Shown: in pieces, positions 20,304 through 30,029 of the stretch
Position numbering within the stretch: the stretch's first letter is position 1
Layout of the letters: every line of letters starts with the position of its first letter
Origin: Serpula lacrymans var. lacrymans S7.9
Lineage: Eukaryota; Basidiomycota; Agaricomycetes; Boletales; Serpulaceae
DNA: 64,000 nt
Reading direction: 5' to 3'
Assembly (NCBI RefSeq): GCF_000218685.1
Contig: NW_006763290.1
Span: 3,498,908-3,562,907 of the forward strand
Program-made: the position numbers and the translations under genes
Notes under the pieces: model-generated
Database searches by the model: none
What the model was told of the DNA's origin: nothing
What the model saw: only the letters and a program-made list of their open reading frames with translations

Positions 20304-23300
20304 TCAGCTTCCCCCTGATCTAATAAGTCCCATCATCTTCCTGAACACTTCCACTTTAGGCTTGGCAAGAGCCTTGGTCAACAAGTCTGCAGGCATTTCA
20401 GCAGTGGGAACAAAGGTAGGAGCAATCTCCCCAGAGTCAACAACATCTCTCAACGAATGCCATCGCAGATCAAGGTGTTTCATCCGACCATGGTGCTCAG
20501 GGTTCTTGGATACAGAGATGGCAGATTGGTTGTCAATATGAAGGGTGGAAGGAGAGGTGATAGGATAGCCCATTTCCTTCAACAAATTTCGCATCCAGCA
20601 AATCTCTTTGCCAGCCTCAACAGCAGCAATGTATTCTGCTTCAGTGGTGGACAGAGCAACAATGTTCTGAAGCTTGGAGCTCCAGGAGATAGCACCAGAT
20701 CCCATCTTGACAATATAGGCACCAGTAGAACAACCAGAGTCCTTGTCACCACCATGATCAGCATCAGAGAAAGTGGTGAAGAGTTCAGTGGAATTAGGAT
20801 CAGGACCAAGGACAAGGGAATGATCAAGGGTGCATTGCAAGTAGCGGAACAAGTGCTTGACAGCGCTCCAGTGAGTAAGACCAGGATTAGAGTTATATCT
20901 GGCAAGGACTCCAACAGTGTAGGCAATGTCAGGACGAGTGGTAGTGGCCAGATACATCAGAGCACCAACAGCAGCAAGGTAGGGAATGTCCTTCATCAAA
21001 GCAGCATCACTGGATGTTTTGGGAGACATGTCCTTGGTGAGACGCAAACCAGGATCCATGGGAGTGGACACAGGCTTGCAGTCCTTCATGCCAAAGCGCT
21101 CCAGAATGTCCAGAGTGTACTGATGTTGGGAGAGGGAGATGGTGCGATTACTTAGGTCTCTAGTGATGGAAATGCCAAGTAGGTAAGAAGTAGGGCCAAG
21201 ATCACGAAGCTTAAAGTGCAGGGAGAGGTCCTTGACAGCTTGGTCAAGTGCAGAAGTAGAAGTGGATGCCAGTGTCATGTCATCAACAAAGACAGGCAGG
21301 ATAATGCGCACATCAGCTCTGTTAAAGACATAGATGGCAGAGTCTGAATAAGTACGCTTGAATCCGAGTTTTTCAAGCACAGTGTGCATCTTCTGGTTCC
21401 ACATTCTGCCTCCCTGCTTTGTCCCATAGATGGCCTTGTCCAACTGGCAAACAAGATTGCGAGGACCCTGATGGAATCCCTCTGGCTGATGCATGTAGAC
21501 CTTGACATCCATGACTCTATTCAGGAATGCATGGGAAATGTCAATGGAGCGCAAATGGAGGTTGTGGATGGCTGCAATGGCAAGGACAACTCTGATGGAT
21601 GATATGCGGACAGTAGGTGCAAATATTTCGAGGAAATCAAAGCCAGTGCGCTGGTTATAACCTTTGGCCACATATCTGGCCTTGTAGCGCCCAACAGTGC
21701 CATCTGAGTTGCGCTTGATCTTGAAGACCCACTTGCCACCAATAGCCTTGACTCCAGGAGATAGTTCCACTAGTGACCAAGTACCATTGCGCTCATGAGC
21801 TTGAAGCTCTTCCATGGCTGCCTCTCTCCATTTATCTGCATCAGGACGCTTCATTGCATCTGCAAATGACTTAGGCTCAGCAGAGTCTCCAAAGTGTGCC
21901 ACTTCATCATCAACTGCCTCAGAATCACTGTCATCACTCTCAATTGCAGGAGTAGGTTGTCTGTGTTGAAGCCACCATGGTCTAGGTGGTCTCCTAGCCC
22001 TTACAGGGCGTCTCAGTGCAATAGGCAAGTCAGGAGAAGGTGAGCAATGAGGAGGGTGATTTGGAAGCTCAGGAGGTTGATTCACAGGTGGTTTTGCATC
22101 AAGGTCCAAATGAGGCCCATTGTCAGGCAATGGCTGAGGCTGCTGAAGTGCAGCTGGTGGGCCCATATCTCCCCCTGGACCTGGTGCAGGGACATCCTCA
22201 ATCAGGCCCAATGGCATGGATAGTGAAGGTGGAGTGGGAGGTGGAGGCGGGACATTGTTAGAAGGCCTCTTCAAGCCAGGGAAGTAGCGCTCATCAAAAT
22301 CAGCTCTCTCAGAGATAACAGTGCGCTTGGTGGTAGGATTGTAGAATTTCCATCCCTTGTACCCCTCAGGGTAACCAATGAACACACATTTCTCCATATG
22401 AGAGCCAAAAATGCCTCTTTTGTCCTTTTGCACATGCACATAGGCAGTGCAGCCCCAAACGCGAAGGTGAGACATGTCAGGCTTGCGTCCATACCACAAC
22501 TCAAATGGAGTGGCATGGGCCACTGCATCAGTGGGACACCTGTTCCAGACATGCACCAAAGCGGACAGACATTCACCCCAGAAGCTGTTAGGCAATGCAG
22601 ATTCTGATAACATGGCAGTGATACGCTCAGTCAGAAGTCTGTTTGCTTGCTCTGCCACACCATTCTGCTGAAGACAATTCCTGGTGGTATGCTGTCTGAC
22701 AATCCCATGGTCATCTGTGAATTGCTCAAATTCCTTGGACATGCACTCTCCCCCTTTGTCATCGCGCAGAGCCTTGATTTTACGCTCCAATTGAGTCTCA
22801 GCATAAGCCTTGAATCTCTTGAAAGCATCAAAGACATCTGACTTGGCCTTGAGAGGCACAACAACACGGAATCAACTGTGATCATCAATGAAGGTGACCC
22901 AGTAGCGATAACCAAAGAATGTGGGGGAAGAGACTTGGTGTACATCAGAATGGATGAGGTCCAAAGGATGAGCAGAGCGAGTATCAGATGAGGGGAATGG
23001 ATTGGCATGCATCTTGCCAGACAAGCACGGTTCACAGACAGGATCAGGAGCAGCCTTGGATTCCAGTGTAAGCCCAGTGACCAGATCTCTCTGTATCAGT
23101 CTCTTGACATCAGCATGATGGTGGTGAGCCAATCTGCGATGCCAGAGCATCAAATCAAGTGGTATAGTCGCAGTAAAATGTCCCAATTCAACACAAGCAG
23201 CAGTAGATCCATCAAGGAATGCTGCATTGTTGTTATTGATAGTTGCAGTGAACAAGAGAGTGTTGTCACGCATAAAGGACATGGAATGAGACGAAATAGT

Positions 23301-24557
23301 GACATTGAAACCACTTTGACGGGTTAAATACAAGACTGAGAGGAGATTATTTCGAAGATCTGGTACATGGAGCACTCTAGAGAATTCCACAGCCCTAGCC
23401 ACTTTGCCATGCATCACAGGATTAAACACCACAGTACCAACACCAGCTGAATAGACAACAGTGTGATCAGCCAGCTTGATTGGCACACAATATGGGGTAT
23501 AGTGGTGCATCCAATGACAATGAGGTGTCATATGAGAAGTGGCATCTGTGTCTGCATTCCAATCAATGTCAGCATCAAGTTGGAGAGGGCAATGAGGATC
23601 AGAGGGATGAATGGAACAAAGACTTGCATTCCCAGCTGATTCAGTGACCACAGTAGATGAATTGGCATTGTTGGGCGAAGATTTGGGCTGCTGAGAGGTA
23701 TTCTGAGAGTTGCTGGAGCCTGCCTGAGCCTTATTGCCACGCTTGTAGCGATTCTTAGCACCCTCCACTGCCTGTTGGCGACTAGCAATGTATCTGTGGC
23801 ATTTGTCTTGGGTATGTCCAAGTAAACCACAGAAATCACACTGAACGCGAGTAGAGGTGGTGGATTGGTTGCAATGATGGCAGTTAGGATGGGTGCAGGT
23901 GCTATTGGCAGTGGTAGACGAAGAATGCAAGGCAGAATCGACTTCAGCACGACGACGGCGATTGACCTCTTCAGCAAGGAAAGCATCCCTGAGCTGGGTC
24001 TTGTCCAAGGTGCCCAGAAGTAGTAGAGATGAAGTGAAGTGGGCATATTGATCAGGAAGCACCCTAATCATGGCCATGCATGTCAATTCATCGTCCAATT
24101 CAGACAATGAGAAGCCAGTAGGACGAAGATTTTGAATCTGATGCATGCCTTCGTCAATTCTGGTCATGAGAGACTGCAGGGACTCGTCCTCCTTCTTTCT
24201 GATAGAGAAGAAGTTGTCATAGGCATTAAATCTCGTCCCAGGCTTCTTAGAGACGTGCACAATTGCCAGTTACTCCCAGATCTTGACAGGATCATCAATG
24301 ATGCCATCAAGATGGATGCGCTGCTCTTTGGTGACATTGAGATGTAATGCACCAGCAGCCTTTTCAGCTCTCAACTCCCATTTCTCTATTGCTTCAGCGT
24401 CAGTCCCAGGACACTTTTCAGCGCCAGAGACGAGCCTCCACAGTCCCTTGGTCATCAACCAAGCTTGCATTTCACCACTCCACTGGGGGTAGTTAGTGCC
24501 AGATAAGGGATGGAACTTGGGATCAGAGTCAGACATGATGGGTGTTGTATAAGACAA
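20304..24557 (-). pseudogene. Copia-B gag-pol polyprotein, about 1,418 codons with two stops
   Basis: One frame runs from ATG at 24557 (or 24536) to the stop at 20304. In order: gag (LSGTNYPQWSGEMQ), knuckle CDFCGLLGHTQDKC, protease (DTDATSHM), integrase zinc domain (HRRLAHHHHADV...CEPC), integrase core, RT with VDVSHAFLN-like and PVFVDDMTLAS boxes, and RNase H (STTEAEYIAAVEAGKEICW). The frame is broken only by TAA at 24270-24272 (expected CAA) and TGA at 22872-22874 (expected CGA), both C to T. The protease reads DTD where DTG is usual, a G to A change. RT and RNase H (851 codons, 20304-22859) are uninterrupted. Product would replicate the element; as it stands it is defective. Confidence 0.9.
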
Positions 24558-25680
24558 TAGAGCAATGATAAATAATGTAGGAGATGGCTATAGGCGATGG
24601 AATAGTGGCAAAGACAATGGGCAACAGTAGGAGGCGAGCAGATAAGATGGTGAGGCGGTAGAGAGAGGATATGGAGAGGGTCAGAAAGCGCAAGGATAGG
24701 TCCAAATAGGGTCCAAAAAGCGTCCAAAAGCAATCCAGGAGGGTGCTAAGGCTTTCTAGTGCTGCTACAGGGTTACGCCTGTGTTCCCCTTTCAATTCCA
24801 CACTGATATTAACAGAGAAATTGCCTCGAGACAGTGTTGGTTAATAGGGTTTATATATGAGTCAACAAAGTGACTTAAGCTCCCCAAACATCGCAGACTG
24901 AGAGAGGCTCTAGGCAACAGCAAACTGAGGCAATGCAGGCGAGCTTCACAGTCTATAGGCTTGTTCTATCTGATAATGGACAGAGTAGAGAAGATTGGAG
25001 CTTTATGCACACACCAGATATGCCAAAAAGCGAAAAATAGGGCAAAAAGTCGAAATTGATGCAGAGACAGATAAGATGGATGGATTGCCACCAAATCAGA
25101 GGTATAGGGAACATTTTTATAGAGTAATAGATGGCCTAAATATCACAAGAAGTGAAGCACAGGATGTGGAGATATGCAATAGGGGTCCAATAGGGGTGAA
25201 AGTGCCAAAAATGCGAACTTCACAGAGGATGATGGAGTGGATGAATTGCCCCCAAATTGAGGGTGTAAAGTGCAATGGTATAGGGTAGTAGATGGCTCAA
25301 ATAGGGCCAAGATCCGAGCACAGGATGTGGAGATATGGAATAGGGGGCCAAAAGGTGATCAAATGATGATGAAGGCTCACAGAAAGATCCAGCTGAAATC
25401 CAACCGCTCTGACAGGCCTTCTGGGGTTATTTAGGCCGTAGAAGATGATGGTAGAAGTTACAGGACGATCAGATAAGGAGATATGGTGCAGATAAGACCA
25501 AAAAAGCGTCCGAAATGGGGGTAACTTGCAACAAGGAGTTGTTGTTGGAGATCAAGATGAGATCAGAGTAATTTGAGGTGATGGATGAGATAATAAGAGT
25601 CCCAGAAGACGATGGTTACGATGGATAAGCAGTAGGACACTTGGATGGTGAGATATGAGGTCAGGAAGATGGCTAGAGCA
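24558..25680 (-). repeat. Copia-B 5' leader with a degenerate tandem repeat
   Basis: About 1.1 kb lies between the primer site and the gag start. Two related units of roughly 160 bp (about 25080-25235 and 25240-25400) share AGCACAGGATGTGGAGATAT, GATGGCC/TCAAATA and an AATAGGGGNCCAA block. Short variants of CCAAATAGGGTCCAAAAAGCG occur again near 24700 and 25500. No protein frame is credible. The repeats may serve RNA packaging or may be passive. Confidence 0.6.
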
Positions 25681-25694
25681 CAGGGCTCATAACC
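25681..25694 (-). other. Copia-B primer-binding site, initiator-tRNA anticodon-arm type
   Basis: CAGGGCTCATAACC abuts the 5' LTR, identical to the Copia-A site at 5371-5384 although the two LTRs are unrelated in sequence. It corresponds to the anticodon arm of initiator tRNA-Met. Confidence 0.82.
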
Positions 25695-25959
25695 TATTAT
25701 GAACAAAGCTTGAAGGAAGTGTCTAGCCACTTGCTGAGAGCAATCAGGGACTGGAACTAGAGTCCAATGTGAGTAACTAGAGAATAGGAAGCATTGGACT
25801 CTGCAGTACTGTCCGAAGTTTTGTAAACAAAGGTAAACAAAGCAGCCACAAAGGCGGAATAATAGAAAACACAATCAATAGTGAATGATAGAAGAATAGA
25901 TAGAGAAAGGAATGAAAATATATAGGTAGCACAAAGGTGCAGAATCACCAAAACTAACA
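25695..25959 (-). repeat. 5' LTR of Copia-B
   Basis: Identical to 20010-20274 except one base (GTAGCACAAAGG against GTAGCAAAAAGG). The near identity points to a recent insertion. Confidence 0.93.
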
Positions 25960-26409
25960 GATTCTGTTAACGCCTGAATCGAGCAGTGTGCTGGTTGGGT
26001 GTACTATGCCCCGGGCAAGGTTTTCCACACCAACATCTAAACAGATCTCCTTTTGGAATAAATACGTGCGCATCAACACATGCCTCGGGGTTTTGGAAAA
26101 GGGTGGCTCCAGTGAGGAAGAAGAGGTATCAAAAGTTACATGTTTTTATATTTTATTTTTCCCAGAATCAAGCACCCTATTGTTTGTCTCGCCAGGGCCA
26201 CGCTCCAAGGGAGACGCTGGTGCAGCGGTAGTATCATAAATATTACAGTTACAATGCTTCATACAAGTACATATTTCTGATAAATTTTGAAATCTATTTA
26301 CAAATTGGGGAGCCATCCCCTTCTTTCCATTATTGCTCGTGCAACACCCCGGAGCAGGGGCCACTTTGTTGTGGTTTACTTCATTGTTTCGTGGAGCGAA
26401 GGCACCCAA
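25960..26409 (-). pseudogene. Gypsy-1 pol start and protease active-site half
   Basis: The frame SLGHLGAFAPRNNEVNHNK begins in the -1 phase relative to gag, straight after the gag stop, and runs to 26146; further on comes STLLDSGVN, the D-S-G protease active site, just before the Copia-B insertion. The same frame relation and text (GAFAPINNEVNHNK) are kept in Gypsy-2, so it reflects the ancestral arrangement. The piece between 26146 and 25995 has a frame break. Confidence 0.75.
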
Positions 26410-26414
26410 GTGAC

Positions 26415-27499
26415 CTAAGCTCCGAACTCTTTTCCCTGAGCCTTCATTTCAGCAGCCTGCTGATCGTAGAAGAAGGCCCGGATTTCGTCGTACGAACGGC
26501 CGGCCAGAGTCTGGAGCCGATCGTCTGGTTTTTTGGATTCTAATTGGCGTGCCTGGCGCCCTTGGTTATTTTTTGTTGGGTGGCCTGCACCCCGTTTCTG
26601 CAATCTCGGGACATGTGTCCCTCTTGGCCACAGTTGTAACAGTTGCCCTTGAATCTGCGCATCTGTCTGCCTTGGACCGTGCCAATATCCATAGGAGCAC
26701 CCTGTCCTGGCTGCAGCCCGAACGGCTTGAACCTGTGCAAGTGATTATGATGGTTTGATGACCCAGGGCGCCTCTGGGATTGGTTGTTTAAGGTGGTCTC
26801 GCCACCTTGGTGCATTTTGTAGAGCTCTATGGCCCTACCTATTTTCCGAACCTCCTCTGCTGCTTGAGAGAGATTCTCATTTCTCATATCCTGCAGATAA
26901 AGCTGTTCTGCAATGTGGGGGTTCACATTGCGTTCCAGCGGCTCCACTGCATGTTCATTACCAAGACCCCCTTGGATGGAGAGGGCCAGGAACCGGGTTA
27001 CAAAATCATCCGTCCTCATGTTGCCTTGTTTGAAGGAACAGATTTGCCAACACGCCCAGTCACGCTCAGCTTGCGGCCTGAAATATTTTTTGATCTCTAC
27101 TTTGAGATCATCCCAGGTGGGCCACACTCCTGCGGTGTAGCACTCCTGAAGTCTTACTTGGGTGTATCGACCCGCCACAGGTCCTTTTAGTCGAGATAGC
27201 ACCGCAGTGGCTACCTCAAAGTCATCGGCAAATGCGTCCCAGTTTGCCTTAACCCAAATCTGGAGTTTGATCCACCATTCAGCAAATTGCGCTCTGTCTC
27301 CCTTGAAGGCGCCAGGGTCAGTGACGACTTCAACTTTCTTATTGAACTTCTCTACCGAGGGGGTTACTGCAGGGGGGTTTGCCTGTAGCTCGGCGAGTTG
27401 CGTAGTTAACACCTGAATCTCGGTGAGTTGCGTAGTTAACACCTGAATCTGCGCATGCATGTCGCGCAGCAGACCGTTGATATCTGGTTGCGACGACAT
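26415..27499 (-). pseudogene. Gypsy-1 gag with CCHC knuckle, late 1-nt frameshift
   Basis: The 319-codon frame 27499-26540 is open from its ATG. It starts with a duplicated coiled-coil-like IQVLTTQL(T/A)E unit, continues with the capsid pattern PGAFKGDRAQFAEWW and ends in CYNCGQEGHMSRDC. Gag then continues in another frame (26603-26415, QLESKKPDDRLQTLAGRSYDEIRAFF). Gypsy-2 has seven A where this copy has six at the switch point and reads straight through, so a 1-nt deletion in the A run explains the break. Gag would form the particle and bind RNA. Confidence 0.85.
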
Positions 27500-28016
27500 G
27501 TCAACTTGTTCTCTTTGGTAATGTAAAAAAAAAGGTAACTGGGGGTCCCCGCTTGCTATCTGCGGATCAACCTCTTCCCAGCTGAGTATCAGATCTCAAT
27601 CTCCGACTACCCACACTATAGTATTTGAAATTGTATATATAAAGTATTTTTATAAAACCCTGGTCCGAACGGTTGTCAGGGGGTGGTTCGCTTGTTAAGC
27701 TGTCAACCCTTCTCCAGACTGGCAGAGGCAAGTGCCTGGCCTGGTCAGAGGATAGAGAAAGTGAAGTTTTGTATGTAAATTCTAATCAACAGTGGTTCCA
27801 CACCAACTGCTGAGCTAAGTACTCCCCTTAACACTGGGGGCCGCGTATTGAAGGTATTGGTTCTTCTCCCAAAGCACTACAAGGCCGTCGCTAGGAGCGC
27901 ACCTATCTGCTATGCGGGATATTCCCAGGGAATAACCAAATCTCCTTCACCCTGGAGTCCGGGTGCCCAGTGGGACTTTTGCACAATGTGCGAGAGAGTA
28001 GAAGAGCGAGTCCTAA
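27500..28016 (-). other. Gypsy-1 5' leader and self-priming primer site
   Basis: About 520 bp of leader without a credible frame. Next to the 5' LTR the minus strand reads AGGACTCGCT (28014-28005). This is perfectly complementary to AGCGAGTCCT at 28137-28128 in the LTR, which starts 33 bases after the TATATATA box (28170-28163) and is therefore the predicted transcript 5' end. No match to a tRNA 3' end was seen. This is the layout known from Tf1 and sushi elements. Confidence 0.7.
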
Positions 28017-28384
28017 TGTAACAACCAAGAGTTAGTTACTCTGGCGCACACAGGAACACACTATAAAGGTAGTGAATGGGGAGTGGTTACCCCTTAGGCT
28101 GCAGAGAGTTTGTTGGTTAACAACAGGAGGACTCGCTAAGGAGTCTCCTGGATCTATTGGGGTATATATACTAATACAGAGTGTTTGTACTTATGTACTG
28201 TACAGTTGATAAAGTCAGTGGCTGATGATGTCATAGGGCCTAGCTCGCATGACCAAGCGCGAGAAAGAGGAGTTTAAACAAAAGGGGAAGTGCCGCGTGG
28301 CACCATGTGTGAAAGCTAAAGTATACAAGGTTAAAACAGAGAATGAAAATGAAGGAAAGGTCCGAAAATTGTGTTATTGTAACA
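28017..28384 (-). repeat. 5' LTR of Gypsy-1 (368 bp)
   Basis: It matches 16497-16912 but lacks about 48 bp near position 28256 (after GCATGACCA). Ends are TGTAACAACC and ATTGTAACA. Followed by the CTAGG duplication. Confidence 0.9.
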
Positions 28385-28439
28385 CTAGGTGGTCCAATGA
28401 TCACTGGTACTTGTGCATCACCAGCAATCTTTCTGTAGT

Positions 28440-29080
28440 TTGCCATTGTTTACTGTTGCTTGTCCATCATTGAACAATATAGAACATCATTTCCATCTGG
28501 TGAACCTTCTCTAGCTCCTTGTTGAATTTTTTCGTGGCATGGTGATGTGCTGTTTTGAGCTTTTGAGTTGAACCTGACATTGCAGAAGCTGTAGTTGCAA
28601 AGTGGGATGAGATTTTGAGTAGAGTGTTTAGTTTAAGTCTACAAGGGAATACAGCACTTATCATCTTGCAGGTTCAGATAGGGATCACATACACTCTCTT
28701 ATCCTGCAGTTCTATCAAAAGCTCCAAATACTCCATTTGGAGTGTTTCCTCCTGGGGTTCTTTGCATAAACTATTGAGATAGTCTTCTCCTTCTCTGAGC
28801 CAACACTCAAAGACACTTTCATTGAAATTGAGTTTTTGCATTGCAGGCCAGATTGATGGGACCAGTGACAAGGATATCCAGTGCCTGCTTGTAGTTATTG
28901 TACAGGAACATTGCTATAGGATATCAATATTGGCGGGTAAAAGAATAAACAGAAAAACTTATTAAGGTTTTGGTATACTTCAAAAGTATCATTTTGCTCA
29001 AAACATGAGATGATAGCCTGATTGCAATGAAAAACACATAAATAGCAGACAGATGATGCTAAAGCATTTGATTTCAAGAA
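28440..29080 (-). pseudogene. KDZ-type transposase C-terminal relic
   Basis: Minus-strand frames at 28674-28871 (SIWPAMQKLNFNESVFECW, LNSLCKEPQEETLQMEYLELL) and 28467-28664 (KLKTAHHHATKKFNKELEKV) resemble the C-terminal helical part of basidiomycete KDZ transposases (E-Y-L-L-x-L-x-x-E-P pattern). The frame at 28895-29077 may be a further exon. No DDE residues are in view. The gene would extend to the right but is lost in unreadable sequence. Assignment is from remembered motifs. Confidence 0.5.
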
Positions 29081-30029
29081 GGCTCTCTCACAACATTCTA
29101 GATTCTTGAGACCAAGGTCCGTGATTCAGGTTGCAAGGTAATCCAGCTGGCAAAGAAGCCCACTGGGGAGATGTGCTCAGGAGCTCAACCACACATGCCT
29201 TGTTGGTGAATTTCATGGACACGCACTTAGGCTTCTGCTCAGTGTAGTTTTGAACTTGCAATTGATGTTGAATCCCCTAGCAAGGCCATCACCAAAGGAA
29301 TCCAGAAGTTTCTCTACAACAGCGAGAGGATATTTCGCACTGAATAATATTGTTCATCAAATGAGCATGCATCAGCCAGGGGAAGACTAACAGCTCACCA
29401 CTCTGTACCATATCAGCGATAAGGAGGAAAAAGCCATGTGTAAAGATTTTACCTTTAATCAAACCACAAGTATACAAGGCCTCGTCATATTGCTGTAATA
29501 GCTAGTACAAGGTATGCAACGTAGTGGTAGTGATTTTAGATGATTGTCTAGATAAGGTTATTACATAATGCTAGAAAAGCGGAAATGTGGCTGTAAGTAT
29601 TAGGTAAGGACTAGGAAGGGTGCCACCCTCACACCCTCCCCCCCTAAAAAAAAAGAATAGGGAGAAAGTCTTGAAAATAAAGACAGTAAAAGAAAAGAAA
29701 AGAAACTTAGAAATCGAGTCAGTAGAAGTTATACAAGAGAAAGAGAAAAAATTATCTGTCCCTACTCTCTCCTCTCCCTTGCTTTCCCTCACTCACTCAC
29801 TCATTGCTTACGGGTCCGCCTCTAGGCCCATCCATGGATGGTTCTCTGAGGTAGTGAGTACCTCCCTATATGCCCCCTGAAAACTGAATTCTGTGTTTGG
29901 ACAGGAAAACTGCATCCACAGATGCAAAAATATGCTCCATAAGCACAGGTATAATGCCAGTACCTGCTGGCATAGGGCTAGTTGCCAAGCATTGGTAACT
30001 TGACATGGGGCACTGAGCTTTGCAGTGCA
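29081..30029. other. Decayed sequence, product not identified
   Basis: On the minus strand, 29100-29500 has short open pieces (TQPESRTLVSRI, NYTEQKPKCVSMKFTNKACVVELL, MVQSGELLVFPW) interrupted by stops, probably an old gene or transposon. A purine-rich stretch at 29640-29760 and a CTCACTCACTCACTCATT microsatellite at 29788-29805 follow. No gene can be supported from 29520 to 30029. Confidence 0.35.

Larger units (their letters stand above)
20010..25959 (-). mobile_element. Copia-B, near-intact young Ty1/Copia element nested in Gypsy-1
   Basis: LTRs of 265 bp (20010-20274, 25695-25959) differ at a single base by eye. Flanks are perfect GATTC duplications (20005-20009, 25960-25964). Primer site, polypurine tracts and a single long coding frame are all present. 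The only coding lesions seen are two stops and one protease active-site change, all transitions. A solo LTR of the same family is at 36585-36904. Confidence 0.95.
16497..28384 (-). mobile_element. Gypsy-1, chromodomain Ty3/Gypsy element with nested Copia-B
   Basis: LTRs at 16497-16912 and 28017-28384 are flanked by perfect CTAGG duplications (16492-16496, 28385-28389). Without Copia-B (20010-25959 plus its duplication) the element is about 5.9 kb. Gag, protease, RT, RNase H, integrase and a C-terminal chromodomain follow in Gypsy order. The primer region supports Tf1/sushi-type self-priming. Disabling changes include a deletion of about 290 bp between protease and RT, a stop and frameshift in RT, and the nested insertion. 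Confidence 0.93.

Noticed and set aside
20457..21155. 232-codon plus-strand frame opposite Copia-B pol
   Set aside because: It is an antisense shadow of the intact RT and RNase H frame, kept open by the codon composition of the true strand.
24455..24801. Minus-strand frames in the Copia-B leader as extra genes
   Set aside because: They overlap the gag start in other phases and have low-complexity hydrophobic composition; no motif.
26540..27499. Gag of Gypsy-1 as a domesticated host gene
   Set aside because: It is open but lies in the correct place between the LTR and pol of an element with matching target duplications; nothing suggests independent selection.
29640..29880. 86-codon Lys/Glu-rich plus-strand frame as a gene
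   Set aside because: Low-complexity purine-rich sequence running into a CTCA microsatellite; no motif or splice context.
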